Shown here piece by piece: positions 44,301 through 55,239 of a stretch of DNA of 64,000 nt. Within the stretch, counting starts at the first letter, position 1, and each line of letters opens with the position of its first letter. The stretch comes from Siphonodentalium dalli (taxonomy: Eukaryota; Mollusca; Scaphopoda; Gadilida; Siphonodentaliidae), in assembly GCA_032622095.1 (NCBI GenBank), contig CP136067.1, positions 77,340,705-77,404,704 of the forward strand, in the 5' to 3' direction. Both the position numbers and the translations under genes were made by a program. Below the pieces are notes generated by a model. That model saw only the letters and a program-made list of their open reading frames with translations, did no database searches and was not told where the DNA came from.

Positions 44301-44522
44301 GTAGATGTATTTGTGGATTTAAGTATTTTATACTTGTTCGTTTTCTATATTTTTTCGGACATATTAAAATAGTGTCCAAATATGAATAAATTAATTCAAC
44401 GGTTCCACGCTCTGGAGCAAGCGCGAAAGTCGACCATGCATATCGAAGCAGATGCCAAAGAAAACAGTTGGAATGTTCCCATGGACTATTCTTGACACCC
44501 AATCGTGTTAAAGATACACAGT

Positions 44523-44697
44523 TTAACAGAAGAAGCATAATGTGTAGTGTCTTGTTTGTTGTTGGATCCCAGCACACTTTAGGTGATGCCACCTGTAACA
44601 CGTGTCGCAATTGACAAACTTGTCTTTGGTGGAAGAGCAGAAGGCCGCTCGAACACATATCGCCGGAATTCTCGTATGCTGATACATGATTCGCGTT
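44523..44697 (-). pseudogene. PHD-finger exon of the minus-strand Ulp1 gene
   Basis: The acceptor 'ccatttcag' opens in phase 0 with NAN, as the plus-strand gene's last exon opens with NAE. After a frame shift the sequence reads 'AAFCSSTKDKFVNCDTCYRW' then 'HHLKCAGIQQQT' and 'YTLCFFC' before a stop at 44523. The Cys/His spacing (C..C-type pair, CDTC, WHH, C, CFFC) is that of a PHD finger, which usually reads histone tails. It is the complete form of the finger truncated at 25.9 kb. The upstream exon (catalytic Cys) is 5.8 kb away across a Helitron array. Confidence 0.75.
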
Positions 44698-44755
44698 CTG
44701 AAATGGAAAAATGTTAAAGTAACATGTGTTCTGACTTTGTTATATACGTCATCTA

Positions 44756-45260
44756 TCTCATATATATTTTGAAGACCTCTGTTTGTCTGTGTGTCTGTAT
44801 GTTTGTCTGTCATTAATACAAATCTACGATCTCGACCGATCGGGACGAAACTTGGTACGTGTGTGTAGTTTGACCAGGCGGTCGACGTTGTCGTGTTGGC
44901 GAGCCCGTGCGGCGCCCGATTCGCGCATGCGCAGACGAGATCTCGGAAACGGGTGGAGCTATCGACTTGAAATTTGCTATGTGGATGTATCTTGCCCCGG
45001 ATACGAATTTTATCGGATCGCCGAACCCGTGCGACGCCAACTTCGCGCATGCGCAGACGAGATCTCGGAAACGGGTAGAGCTATTGACTTGAAATTTGCT
45101 ATGTGAAAGTATCTTGCCCCGGATACGAATTTTATCGGGTCTCCGAGCCCGTGCGACGCCAGCTTCGCGCATGCGCAGACCAGATCTCGGAAACGGGTGG
45201 AGCTATCGACTTGAAATTTGGTTTTTGAATAGCCCGGACAACGTCGGGCTCATCGGCTAG
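44756..45260 (+). mobile_element. Helitron-like unit 1
   Basis: Starts 'tctcatatatattttgaag', carries a GTCTG microsatellite and three 122-bp internal repeats (from 44904, 45026 and 45148), and ends with the agcccg/cgggct hairpin and CTAG at 45260. Confidence 0.75.
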
Positions 45261-45715
45261 TCTCATATATATTTTTGAAGACCTCTGTTTGTCTGTCTGT
45301 CTGTCTGTCTGTATGTCTGTCATTTATACAAATCTACGATTCTCGACCGATCGGGACGAAACTTGGTACGTGTGTGTAGTTTGACCAGGCGGTCGTCGTT
45401 GTCGTATTGGCGAGACCGTGCGACGCCCGTGCAGCGCATGCGCAGACGAGATATCGGACACGGGTGGAGCTATCGACTTGAAATTTGGTATGTGAATGTA
45501 TCTTGCCCCGGATACGAATTTTATCGGGTCGCAGAGCCCGTGCGACGCCAGATTCGCGCATGCGCAGACCAGATCTCGGAAACGGGTGGAGCTATCGACT
45601 TGACATATGGTTTTTGAGTAGCCCGGTCCTGTACGGGGTTATCTTGAAAAACTAAAATTAATGGATCGACCAAAGCCATGGGACCAATGCCGCCAGTGGC
45701 GGGCTAACCTGCTAG
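45261..45715 (+). mobile_element. Helitron-like unit 2
   Basis: Starts 'tctcatatatatttttgaag' directly after CTAG of unit 1. It has two 122-bp internal repeats, then a different 3' end with the 'ccgccagtggcgg' hairpin and CTAG at 45715. It is a chimera of the two end types. Confidence 0.75.
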
Positions 45716-46415
45716 TCTCTCCTATATATTTTGATACAATCTGTATTAGAGAGATAACCCACATCCTCCGGACCTCAATGATATGATCGTGAATGAGTAT
45801 TGATATACCCCACTAAACTTTGACAAACACCAGTAATGGTGTGTAGATAATTTACATATCTCTCCTATATATTTTGATACAATCTATCTAATTTACATAT
45901 CTCTCTTATATATTTTGATACAATCTATCTGTTTGTCTGTTTGTCATTTATACAAATCTACGATTCTCCACCGATCGAGACCAAACTTCCTATCTAGGGG
46001 TAAAATCCCACGGACACGGTCGTTGTCGTATTGGCGACGCCCGTGCAGCGCATGCGCAGACGAGATCTCGGAAACGGGTGGAGCTATCGACTTGAAATTT
46101 GCTATGTGAATGTATCTTGCCCCGGATACGAATTTTATCGGGTCGACGAGCCCGTGCGACGCCAGCTTCGCGCATGCGCAGACGAGATCTCGGAAACGGG
46201 TGGATCTATCGACTTGAAATTTGGTATGTGAATGTATCTTGCCCCGGATACGAATTTTATCGGATCGCCGAGCCCGTGCGACACCAGCTTCGCGCATGCG
46301 CAGACGAGATCTCGGAAACGGGTGGAGCTATCGACTTGAAATTTGGTTTTTGAATAGCTATCGACTTGAAATTTGGTTCTTGAATAGCCCGGACAACGTC
46401 GGGCTCATCGGCTAG
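45716..46415 (+). mobile_element. Helitron-like unit 3
   Basis: The 5' end 'tctctcctatatattttgat' is repeated three times (45716, 45857 and 45899), suggesting truncated starts stacked before a full unit. Internal 122-bp repeats end with the agcccg hairpin and CTAG at 46415. Confidence 0.7.
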
Positions 46416-46856
46416 TCTCATACATATCTTGAAGACCTCTGTTTGTCTGTCTGTATGTATGTTTGTTTGTCATTGATACAAATCTACGATTCTCGACCGA
46501 TCGGGACGAAACTTGGTACGTGTGTGTAGTTTGACCAGGCGGTGGACGTTGTCGTATTGGCGAGCCCGTGCGGCGCCCGCTTCGCGCATGCGCAGACGAG
46601 ATCTCGGAAACGGGTGGAGCTATCGACTTGAAATTTCGGTATGTGAATGTATCTTGCCCCGGATACGAATTTTATCGGGTCGCCGAACCCGTGCGACGCC
46701 AGCTTCGCGCATGCGCAGACCAGATCTCGGAAACGGGTAGAGCTACCGACTTGAAATTTGGTTTTTGAATAGCCCGGACAACGTCGGGCTGGGTAGAGCT
46801 ATCGACTTGAAATTTGGTTTTTGAATAGCCCGGACAACGTCGGGCTCATCGGCTAG
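46416..46856 (+). mobile_element. Helitron-like unit 4
   Basis: Starts 'tctcatacatatcttgaag' and has two 122-bp internal repeats. The 3' terminal 60 bp is duplicated ('tagcccggacaacgtcgggct' hairpin near 46770 and again near 46828). Ends CTAG at 46856. Confidence 0.7.
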
Positions 46857-47727
46857 TCTATCTATCTATACTATATATTTTGAGACTTCGTATATGTGTG
46901 TGTGTGTACTTCATAGAATCCAAAACGCGTGTACAGATTGAGATCAAACTTCCTATGTAAGTGTAAAATCCCACCGACACCGGCGTAGTCGTGTTTTTGA
47001 GAAGCTCTGAGCACCCTTTATCCACTCCCAAATCACCGCAAAGGCACGGCGGGGGGTTAAGGCAATAACGCTCTTTATCTATACCTTATACGGAGGTTTT
47101 AACAATTAACGCTCTTTATTGCAATGGACGTGGCTAAACGATACCCCATGCGTCCGATGCGGATTCCAATGGACGTGGCTAAACGACTGACCCCATGCGT
47201 CCGAAATACGGATGCGGACGAAATGCAACTAAAAAGGCAGAATTGATCTAAGAGCTCGAAATATTATGCAGAGGGATTTCACGACGGGATTAATTGATTG
47301 TCCGCTCTGAAGTTTAGGACGGGGAGGACGGGTACCATGAATTAACTCATTGAAAAACAAAGAATGCGTTATCTCGCAAACGGGTGGAGCTATCGACTTG
47401 AAATTTGCTATGTGAATGTATCTTGCCCCGGATACAAATTTTATCGGGTCGCCGAGTCCGTGCGACGCCAGCTTCGCGCATGCGCAGACGAGATCTCGGA
47501 AACCGGTGGAGCTATCGACTTGAAATTTGGTATGTGAATGTATCTTGCCCCGGGTACGAATTTTATCGGGTCGCCGAGTCCGTGCGACGCAAGCTTCGCG
47601 CGTGCGCAGACCAGATCTCGGAAACGGGTGGAGCTATCGACTTGAAATTTGGTTAAATTAAAAAAATGTCATGTTTCTGAAACAAAGCCATGAGACGAAT
47701 GCCGCCAGTGGCGGGCTAACCTGCTAG
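46857..47727 (+). mobile_element. Helitron-like unit 5
   Basis: Uses a second 5' type with 'atatattttgagacttcg' and 'catagaatccaaaacgcgtg'. It contains a paired AAAGAGCGTT module (47067-47117), two 122-bp repeats, and the ccgcc/ggcgg 3' end with CTAG at 47727. Confidence 0.7.
47067..47117 (-). repeat. Paired AAAGAGCGTT box module (minus)
   Basis: 'aacgctcttt' at 47067 and 47108, 41 bp apart, with 'ataaggtatagataaagagc' on the minus strand. It lies inside Helitron-like unit 5. Confidence 0.6.
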
Positions 47728-49047
47728 TACTATATATTTTGAGACTTCGTATATATGTGTGGGTGTACTTCATAGAATCCAAAACGCGTGTACAGATTGA
47801 GCTCAAACTTCCTATGTAAGTGTCAAATCCCACCGACACGACCGTGGTCGCAGTTTAGAAAAGCTCAGAGCACCCGTTCTCCAATCTCAAATCACCGTAA
47901 AGGCACGGCGTGGGTTAATCAAGTGATTATTTAATGAGCGTTTGTTTTTGACGCATCTCTATAAAGAGCGTCTGTTTGCCATTCAACGCTATTTGCATCT
48001 GCAGAGAGATATACGGAACATACATTAAATTTAAAAAACATTTGTTTCTGACCAACCCTGCGAGCACGGATGGCGCGCTTTGTTTTTACAGTATATAGTT
48101 ATATACCGAAATCATCCCAGATAATCACGAATATAGCATCAGATTTCTCCCCAGATATACCGTTATAAAAAGCTACTGGAATCTGCCAATCTACGGGAAA
48201 TTCCAGGGAATGCCGATTGAGCTCAAACTTGCTACCCACGGGAAGTGTCATATATATGAGTGTGTCCTTTATAGACTCGAACCGATTGAGCTCAAACTTG
48301 CTAAATAAGAAAATAGCCCCCAAGCCGTAAATATCAACAACAACGATATTGCTACCTACGGGGAGCAACGTTATTAGCATCTGCAGAATTATGCAGAGAG
48401 AAAATGCTTTCCTATTTTTAGAACGCAACACATGTTTACGTCGCGTTGGTGATTGAGGTTCACAACGGGGTTAATTGACTGTCCGCTCTTTGCGACGATG
48501 AGGTTCACGGCGGGGACTATTGACCAACACTCACAATTTCGTCTTTTGCATCAGATACCAACACCTCGACCGATCGGGACGAAACTTGGTACGTGAGTGT
48601 AGTTTGACCAGGTGGTCGTCGCTGTCGTATTGGCGAGCCCGTGCGACGCCCGTGCAGCGCATGCGCAGACGAGATATCGGAAACGGGTGGAGCTATCGAC
48701 TTGAAATTTGGTATGTGAATGTATCTTGCGCCGGGTACAAATTTTATCGGGTCGCCGAGCCCGTGCGACGCCCGTGCAGCGCATGCGCAGACGAGATCTC
48801 GGAAACGGGTGGAGCTATCGACTTGAAATTTGCTATGTGAATGTATCTTGCGCCGGGTACAAATTTTATCGGGTCGCCGAGTCCGTGCGACGCCAGCTTC
48901 GCGCAAGCGCAGACCAGATCTCGGAAACGGGTGGAGCTACCGGGTACAAATTTTTCTTATTGAAACGCGTGGAGCTAAAAATAAATTTTTTTTTTTAAAT
49001 AAATGTCATGTTTCGGACAAGCCGCCGGTGGCGGGCTAACCTGCTAG
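47728..49047 (+). mobile_element. Helitron-like unit 6
   Basis: Same 5' type as unit 5. It has a gagcgttt pair near 47933-47972, three 122-bp repeats (from about 48639), a truncated 'cgggtacaaatttttcttat' region, and a 3' end at CTAG 49047. Confidence 0.7.
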
Positions 49048-50147
49048 TACTATATATTTTGAGAACTCCGTATATATATATATGTATATATGTGTGTGTG
49101 TGTGGGTACTTCATAGAATCCAAAACGCGTGTACAGATTGAGCTCAAATTTCGTATGTAAGTGTAAAATCCCACCGACACCGCCGTGATCGCGTTTTGGA
49201 GAAGCTCAGAGCACCCTTTATCCACTCTCAAATCACCGCAAAGGCACGGCGGGGGTTAATCAAGTGATTATTTAATGAGCGTTTGTTTTTGACGCATCGC
49301 TATAAAGAGCGTCTGTTTCCCATTCAACGTTATTAGCATCTGCAGAGAGATATACGGGAACATTGAGTGGTTTCCTATGCGGGGAGATTTATTGGATGCC
49401 ATAGTACTCTTACAACATCATTGTTATAGTATGTATGACACATAGGTCAGGGCTTATGGGGGTAGTTATAGGCATAATGCTTCTCAGAAATCCCGGTTAC
49501 AAACCAACACTCACAATTTCGTATTTACGCAAACGTATACGGGAACAAGTGCTTAGCTATTTTTAGAACGCAACACATGATACCAAACAAAATTACGTCG
49601 CGTTGGTGATGGCGTTCACGACGGGATTAATTGACTGTCCGCTCTTTGCGAGGTTGGGGTTCACGATGGGATTAACTTTGCGGGGACTATTGACCATCTC
49701 GTAAGGGTGGACAACCTCTGTCAGGGGCTGCTCAATGGCCACGGGCAGGTTAAAAAAAATCATACCTCTTCTGGGTCTGGGCGAGCGTGTTGTGTTCCTA
49801 AGAACGCGGATCGGGTAAGTTTTTCCGCCCTAGGTGAGCTCAAACTTCGTATATAAGTGTAAAAACACACGGGGATCGTCGACGTCGCATTGTGTGAAAC
49901 ATTCTTATGTCTGTCGTTCCTAGGAACGGGGGGAATTTTTCATCGGGTCAGTCTTAACCTTCAAACGGGTACCCACAAATTATATATTGTGACCCCGACA
50001 TGACCTTGACCTTGAAAATTATCAATTCAAGGTCAAATCGGGTAAAATATTGAAAAACCCAATATTAACTCATTGAAAAACACAAACAAAACATAAAACA
50101 TTGTCATGTTTCTGACCAAGCACGCCAGTGGCGGGCTAACCTGCTAG
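49048..50147 (+). mobile_element. Helitron-like unit 7
   Basis: Same 5' type, with an AT/GT microsatellite at 49070-49105. It has none of the 122-bp repeats; the interior is unique sequence with 'cctaggaacgg'-type palindromes. It ends 'cgccagtggcgggctaacct' then gCTAG at 50147, followed by T. Confidence 0.7.
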
Positions 50148-50468
50148 TACTAAATAAATTAAGACAAACTTAGAAGGCGACGATGTGAATTTAAAATTTT
50201 GGCAATATTTTCAGTTTAATACACGCGAAATTGGTTGTATGAACTCAATATATAACAAAACGACTGCAAAAGGCTGCAGCGTTAATCGTTTTTTCGAAAA
50301 CAAAAATGCATTTGTGCACATGTTAAGTTAAAAGATCCACATACTATTAAAGCATTTTAATTAATTAATTAATTTATTTATTTATCGATTTTTGTGCATA
50401 TTGACTATCGTGACATCTGATTTATTGCTTCACGCACTTAACAGTTAACACTCACAAAGTATACATAC
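50148..50468. other. Remainder of the minus-gene intron
   Basis: AT-rich and without recognised features. Together with 44698-44755 it is what remains of the intron if the Helitron array is removed (about 380 bp). Confidence 0.5.
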
Positions 50469-50585
50469 CATTAGAACGAAAATGCCACATCTGGAACCAT
50501 CTTTCTGGGCGCTAGACAACACCCGATATGTCCACCCTCCCGCAGATTTGGTTCTGTGATGGCTGATCTTCGTTCCATGAAATCT
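50469..50585 (-). pseudogene. Ulp1-type protease exon with intact catalytic Gln and Cys
   Basis: The acceptor 'gcttttcag' is followed by 39 codons in phase 0, without a break, ending 'KSAGGWTYRVLSSAQKDGSR' then CGIFVLM and the donor 'atg|gtatgt'. Gln and Cys are six residues apart, as Gln574 and Cys580 are in yeast Ulp1. The plus-strand equivalent (25435-25555) has Gly at the Cys position and a frame shift. Both exons end at the same codon with the same donor. Confidence 0.8.
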
Positions 50586-50870
50586 CTGAAAAGCAAAACA
50601 ATGATAACCAAATTATATTTCTTCATAGTTCATATGGTAGTCATGGTAAATTCGTTAGTAATAAAAAAAAATTCGTTAGTCAGATGCTTTATCTCCGTTG
50701 CATTGAAATTGCCTTACATACTAATCTGCCCGTAATTTAACCCGTAACACCAGAATACCGTACTGTAATTGTGATTATGCTATTTGTATGAGACGTGCGG
50801 TTCGAATTAATATATCAGCATTATGCAGACAGGATATATAAAAATCTCCATTTGTGTGGCTAAAATTTAC

Positions 50871-51003
50871 CTCCAGTTCTGGATTATCTGGTGGTTGAAT
50901 CCACCGTGGTGATGGTATTTTCTTGTGGATCGACCACCAGAAGCTTCCAGTGCCGATTCGAATTTACTGGCACCTTGATTGTTTTGTACTTGGCAAACTG
51001 AAC
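50871..51003 (-). pseudogene. Ulp1-type protease exon with catalytic His and Asp
   Basis: After acceptor 'tatccacag' the frame reads VQFAKYKTIKVPVNSNRHW and then KLLVVDPQENTITTVDSTTR, followed by a stop. His (in NRHW) and Asp (in VDS) are 17 residues apart, the same as His514 and Asp531 of yeast Ulp1. The in-frame TAA before the putative donor 'ctggag|gtaaat' breaks the gene unless the true donor lies earlier. Ulp1 enzymes cleave SUMO-type conjugates; the substrate here is unknown. Confidence 0.8.
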
Positions 51004-51362
51004 CTGTGGATAAATACGATATAGACATATAATATAAAATATCCATAGATGGAGTTTCACCAACGCTCTATATCTTAGACCAGTATGTGAAGCTGCAAAT
51101 ATTCTCACAACCTATCGCGAGATTGACCTTCTATATAAAAGCTCGTTTGTATCATGCCTGATCGTTAGGCTATTCCTATTGTAGTATATTACATATGACA
51201 TGTGCCATTCATTTCCGTGTTTGCTGATTAATTTATGCACGTAAGTTTGTATTTATTTATACTTTTGAACCATTATCTGCTCGTCTTCGTGTCCTTTCGT
51301 TTCGATAACATAATTATACGTTCCTGCCATACCACCGATGTTGTCCAAGTACATGTATTTAC

Positions 51363-51501
51363 CTGAGATTAGTGCCATTCGTCCAATTCGACCTCTGCCA
51401 CATCGTCGCCAAGAAATATGGTAATACCATAACCATGTTGCACTCATGTCGTTTTCGTGCTGAAGGGTGACAAGTTATATATGCGTGTGAATAAGCCCAC
51501 G
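51363..51501 (-). pseudogene. Ulp1-type protease exon, N-terminal half, broken
   Basis: Between 'ttctcacag' and donor 'ctcag|gtaaat' the 139-bp segment aligns with the plus-strand exon 24884-25015. 'LIH' then 'LQHENDMS' matches 'IIH' and 'LQREHND', and in another frame 'MVMVLPYFLATMWQRSNW' matches 'RVLILPSFLGVLWQRANF'. An in-frame stop and one frame shift show decay. No WLDDK, SWIM or transposase exon was found upstream on this strand, so the copy is 5' truncated or never had the transposase. Confidence 0.65.
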
Positions 51502-52810
51502 CTGTGAGAATGATAACATAATATTAGGTAATTGTGTTAATAATAATTTTCGAAGATAGTTGTTGGTATATATGTTACTCAGCTACTCACAGTGTGGGCT
51601 GGATCGATAGATATATCAAAATAAGATTTTTTTCTTATGGAATAATAGAAAGAAATTGATTGAAAATATATTTAGTATAGCGGAACGAAGTATAGATTGG
51701 TATAGACAAGAGTGTGAGGTGACAAATCAAACGTTTGTGTGAGTCTGATCTGCAGTATAGGGATGGGAGGTCTGGTATCGTACATGATAAGCTATTGCTT
51801 TTAATTTCTACACTAATTTTGTGTTCTGGCCTAGCATTTCTGCACCGATCCTTTGGCGAGGCCCAGACCTAATTTGATGGACGAGTTTTGTAAAGTCCGC
51901 TATGAACTGGGGACGAGTTGTAGATTATATTTATTACATGATCGAAAACCTCGACAAAACATACTTAAATGAACAAATTGGACGCTAAACTAACATCGGC
52001 TTATATAAGGCATCCGATGTCGTTTCACGTAACTATCCGTTGTTCGCGAGGGTAAAGAAATACTCCCTGATAAATGAAGACTTTTTGGTGTATTTAATGG
52101 CGCATATTTAATGACATAACTTTTTAAAACTCTTAATTCATTATAGTTTGTTGGAAAACTGTTGGAAGCCATAATTATTTTGAGACGTAGCGTACGAAAT
52201 TAAACAGACGACAAACCAGAAGTCAAAGGTCACCTGACACTATTTCCTGTTATTAAACGAACGTTTAATATCACAATTTATTGAATGGGTTTATTGAATG
52301 GAATAACGGTAGGATCATGTAATAAATAACAAGGCATATTCTTCAAATTAAGCTGCCTAAGTCTTCTGAAAGTTGTTTCTAAATTGTCGAAGGACCAATT
52401 AGTTTTGAGATTGTTTATTGTGGATGTTAAGAATGGTAACATAAACTTTGGATTTCTTCAATATTTCATTTGTAAGTAATCAATCGAATGTAATCGAAAT
52501 GTATTTGATTACTTTTAGAAATGAACTGTATTTCTATTTGTAAACAGATACATCAAATGGGAAAGTATTTGTATTGTATTTGTAATCATCAGATTTTAAA
52601 GTATTTGTAAATACTTGTATCCTGACACTGGGATCGACATGCACCAATCTCTTGGTATCTCCCCATTTTGAGACAGGCGTGAATTTAATCTGAAACACTA
52701 AAGAGGTGTAACTAGCCGATTTCTAGAGACGACTCAACCCACTCGCCTGTTTCAAAGAGATGTATAGGACCAACATGGACATAGACTAAGCCGTACACGA
52801 TGTCCATGAC
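51502..52810. other. No gene seen; 'gtatttgta' repeats at 52450-52625
   Basis: I searched this stretch on the minus strand for upstream exons of the Ulp1 gene and found none. At 52450-52625 'agtatttgta' and 'tgtatttgatta' recur, a low-complexity element tail. Confidence 0.4.
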
Positions 52811-53143
52811 TCACGCGATACGACCGCCATAGTCGAGACTTCTATACCACAACGCATGCATCTCATGACGAACATGGTGGCACATTAGGGGATTCTTATC
52901 ACCCGCAGTGGGACGGGACGAATGAACTCTACCCCGATTCCACACGATGAGTCCATATGTTACAGACTGGACTTTCATGGCCAACAGTGAAATAATTATC
53001 GTTACAATGATGGGGCAAATAATAGTGAATGTCCTTGTCTGTATTGCAGTGATAACCAAACTGATGGGTACCACGGAAGTAATTGTCATGTTCAATGTAT
53101 GAGTATACTCCAATTTTGATTGGTAATTATCTGAAGAAAACAA
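52811..53143 (-). CDS. Hypothetical 110-residue frame with a hydrophobic segment
   Basis: The frame starts MFSSDNYQSKLEYTHT. A long hydrophobic region follows at about residues 20-58 (ITSVVPISLVITAIQ, then TIICPIIVTIIISLLAM), enough for one or two membrane spans, and then a His/Arg-rich tail. No family recognised. It could be one exon of a membrane protein or chance. Confidence 0.25.
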   Translation of the reverse strand: MFSSDNYQSKLEYTHTLNMTITSVVPISLVITAIQTRTFTIICPIIVTIIISLLAMKVQSVTYGLIVWNRGRVHSSRPTAGDKNPLMCHHVRHEMHALWYRSLDYGGRIA

Positions 53144-53876
53144 TGGGCCGTAAACCTTATTTGAGTGTTGGAGTTAATTAGGGCTGCTCACATGCGTAAA
53201 TATTTCCACTGTTGACCGACAAAATAGATCAGCTACCCGTAATGAGGACGTATATTATAACAAAGCAATCCGATCATGGCCCATCTATATATTCTGCCAG
53301 CTAACATACATCTTTCACTCTGTTGGAATTTTCATTTAACCAGCTGATTTTATGAATTTTCCAGAAGTTCTCACCAAATGCCTTCTCCGGTGCAGTCCAA
53401 TTTATTAGGAACCAAAGGTTTTTGTTTGTCAAAAAGTAGAGATATCGTATTGAAATAGGAACCTTTGATCCCTAGCCTCCAGTTTAGGGTTGAGTTTTGG
53501 ACCATCCCACTATATATCTCCCCTCCATTCAAAAATAAAAAATGCATAAACATCGCGTTACTGTTTTGCTCGCAGGAAGTGAATGTTCCACACTAAGGAT
53601 GTACGGCGTATAAATGCATCCTTAAAACACAATATGACAATATGAACTAAGCTCCGTAATGGCTTCACGTAGAAAACAAATTACCACCAAAATAATACTA
53701 CTCACCGGGTGTAATTTTTTAAAATAAATACCGACCAGTCCTATCTAATGTGCATATAGAGCTTACCAATTGAAAGCAAAATATCTACACGCTGAATGAA
53801 AAAAATTATACAGTTTGTTATCTATTTTTTTCTGCCAAAATAAAAATAGTATCCACACTCCTGGAAGCCCAATAAT

Positions 53877-53990
53877 GTGTTATTCTACTCCCAAGGGTTT
53901 ATCATACTCACGGGTGTATCCTACTCCCAGGGGTTAATTCAACTCAAGGGGGGGGGGGGGGGGGGGTATCCTACTTCCAGGGCTTTATAC
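53877..53990. repeat. About 21-bp minisatellite with a G19 run
   Basis: Repeated 'tcctactcccaggggtt'-like units, one of which has expanded into 19 consecutive G (53948-53966). The short plus-strand frame here encodes only this repeat. Confidence 0.6.
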
Positions 53991-55020
53991 TATACCCAAC
54001 GAAGACAACTCTGTATCCAAGCTCGCGAGAACGAGTTCGGCAGGCACTATTTGGATTACTCCCCTTATACCGAAGTGAGATGATTGCGTCAAATTTTGGT
54101 AGCTGACATACTAGATTATGGTCACGTTGATGATTCGGTGACTGTCTGTGTTTTCCTGTAGTAGATCGTAGACACCGAGTCGGTGCTCTCCATGATTGGT
54201 TTGTTTATCATCTGTTTTATAATTTGCCGAACAGTTTATCATAGAATTGTTACCAGATTTGTAAAATATAGCTTTGGGAATCAGTTCAGGCGTTTGTGAG
54301 TTATGGCCATTAGAAGTGAGGACGTGTTAATTTTGTGAACTGCCTTGCAGCACGTTATATCAGTAACGATGCGTTTGTTAAAGTGGCGCGCTCGTTTTTA
54401 ATTCAAATATTTTTAAAATATATTTTAGCTCGCTTTTTAAGGACACGCACCTGGGTCCAGACGCTCAAAAACTTGCTTAACCTCGACCGTCAGCTGGATA
54501 TCGCACATTTCTGTGGTTGTGTCAGCAGGGAAATGAGTTGATACCAGCACTCAGACAGAGAGCCGAACAAAGTAGTCAATGTGTCACTAGCTATCAAGTT
54601 GAAGCGACCGATATTGCTTCTATTCAAGAACCTGCTTCGCGCCCATGGACACATCTACTGTCGAGACAGTTGCTCCAAAATAATAATCTACTCAAGTTGT
54701 GGGTGTTGCTCCAACTCAATCGTCAAAATCCCTCAAACAGTTTGACTATCAGAAACAGAGGTTGATAATCGAGTTTGCAGTTTGACACGATGCATGAAGA
54801 GAAATGTTTAACTTTGAGAGACACCAAACAGTATATGTGAATTGAAGCTGAAGGTTGGGTAAAATAGGACATTCTGCGTCACCCACTCGACCATCAATAT
54901 GACGCATTGATAAAGGCTCACGCCAGATTCATAAAATAAAAGATATATTTCCAATGCCAAATCCGACATTAAAAACTACTATACATATTTCGATGTGAAT
55001 TCTTGCTAATATGAATTTTA
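53991..55020. other. No gene seen
   Basis: Two overlapping short frames (54335-54541 and 54517-54765) have normal-looking composition, but no family, splice logic or conservation that I can judge. Confidence 0.35.
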
Positions 55021-55239
55021 AATTTATCTATTGATTATGGATTCCACCTTTATTCTCATGCTAATTGTATACCTTGTTTGCACAATATAGTCAAATCTTT
55101 AATTTACATTCCGGACTCCAAACGGAAACATTTCCTCTTAGGTGCTTGTATTGGTACATAGCTAATTGGTTTAGTATCACCCACTATCTGCTTTGTATAT
55201 ACAGTTGCTTCGCTATGGTAGGTTGTGTCTACCTGATTT

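Larger units (their letters stand above)
44904..48930 (+). repeat. 122-bp internal repeat carrying a GCGCATGCGC palindrome
   Basis: About 15 copies are spread over units 1-6, with a 122-bp period where adjacent (44904, 45026, 45148). Nearly all contain 'cgcgcatgcgcagac' or 'agcgcatgcgcagac', a match to the NRF-1 consensus (YGCGCAYGCGCR). Two copies are mutated (gcgcgtgcgcag near 47598, gcgcaagcgcag near 48901). The open frames through these repeats on both strands are by-products of the repeat. Confidence 0.8.
44756..50147 (+). mobile_element. Head-to-tail array of seven Helitron-like units
   Basis: Seven consecutive units each begin T(C/A) with 'tatatattttga' nearby and end with a short GC hairpin about 6-10 bases before CTAG. 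Two end types occur: 'agcccggacaacgtcgggct' + catcgg + CTAG, and 'ccgccagtggcgg' + gctaacctg + CTAG. The array is preceded by A and followed by T, the Helitron insertion signature (A|TC...CTRR|T). No Rep/helicase protein is encoded, so the units are nonautonomous. Tandem head-to-tail copies fit rolling-circle replication. Confidence 0.75.

Noticed and set aside
44783-48998. Many 60-120-codon frames on both strands in the Helitron array (for example RARRPDKIRIRGKIHSH-type proteins)
   Set aside because: All are translations of the 122-bp noncoding repeat and recur wherever the repeat does.
44704-50147. CRISPR-like regular repeats
   Set aside because: Eukaryotic context and long (122-bp) directly adjoining repeats without unique spacers. 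Helitron-type ends explain the structure.
54335-54765. Possible two-exon gene
   Set aside because: Two short overlapping frames without a recognised domain or convincing splice sites.
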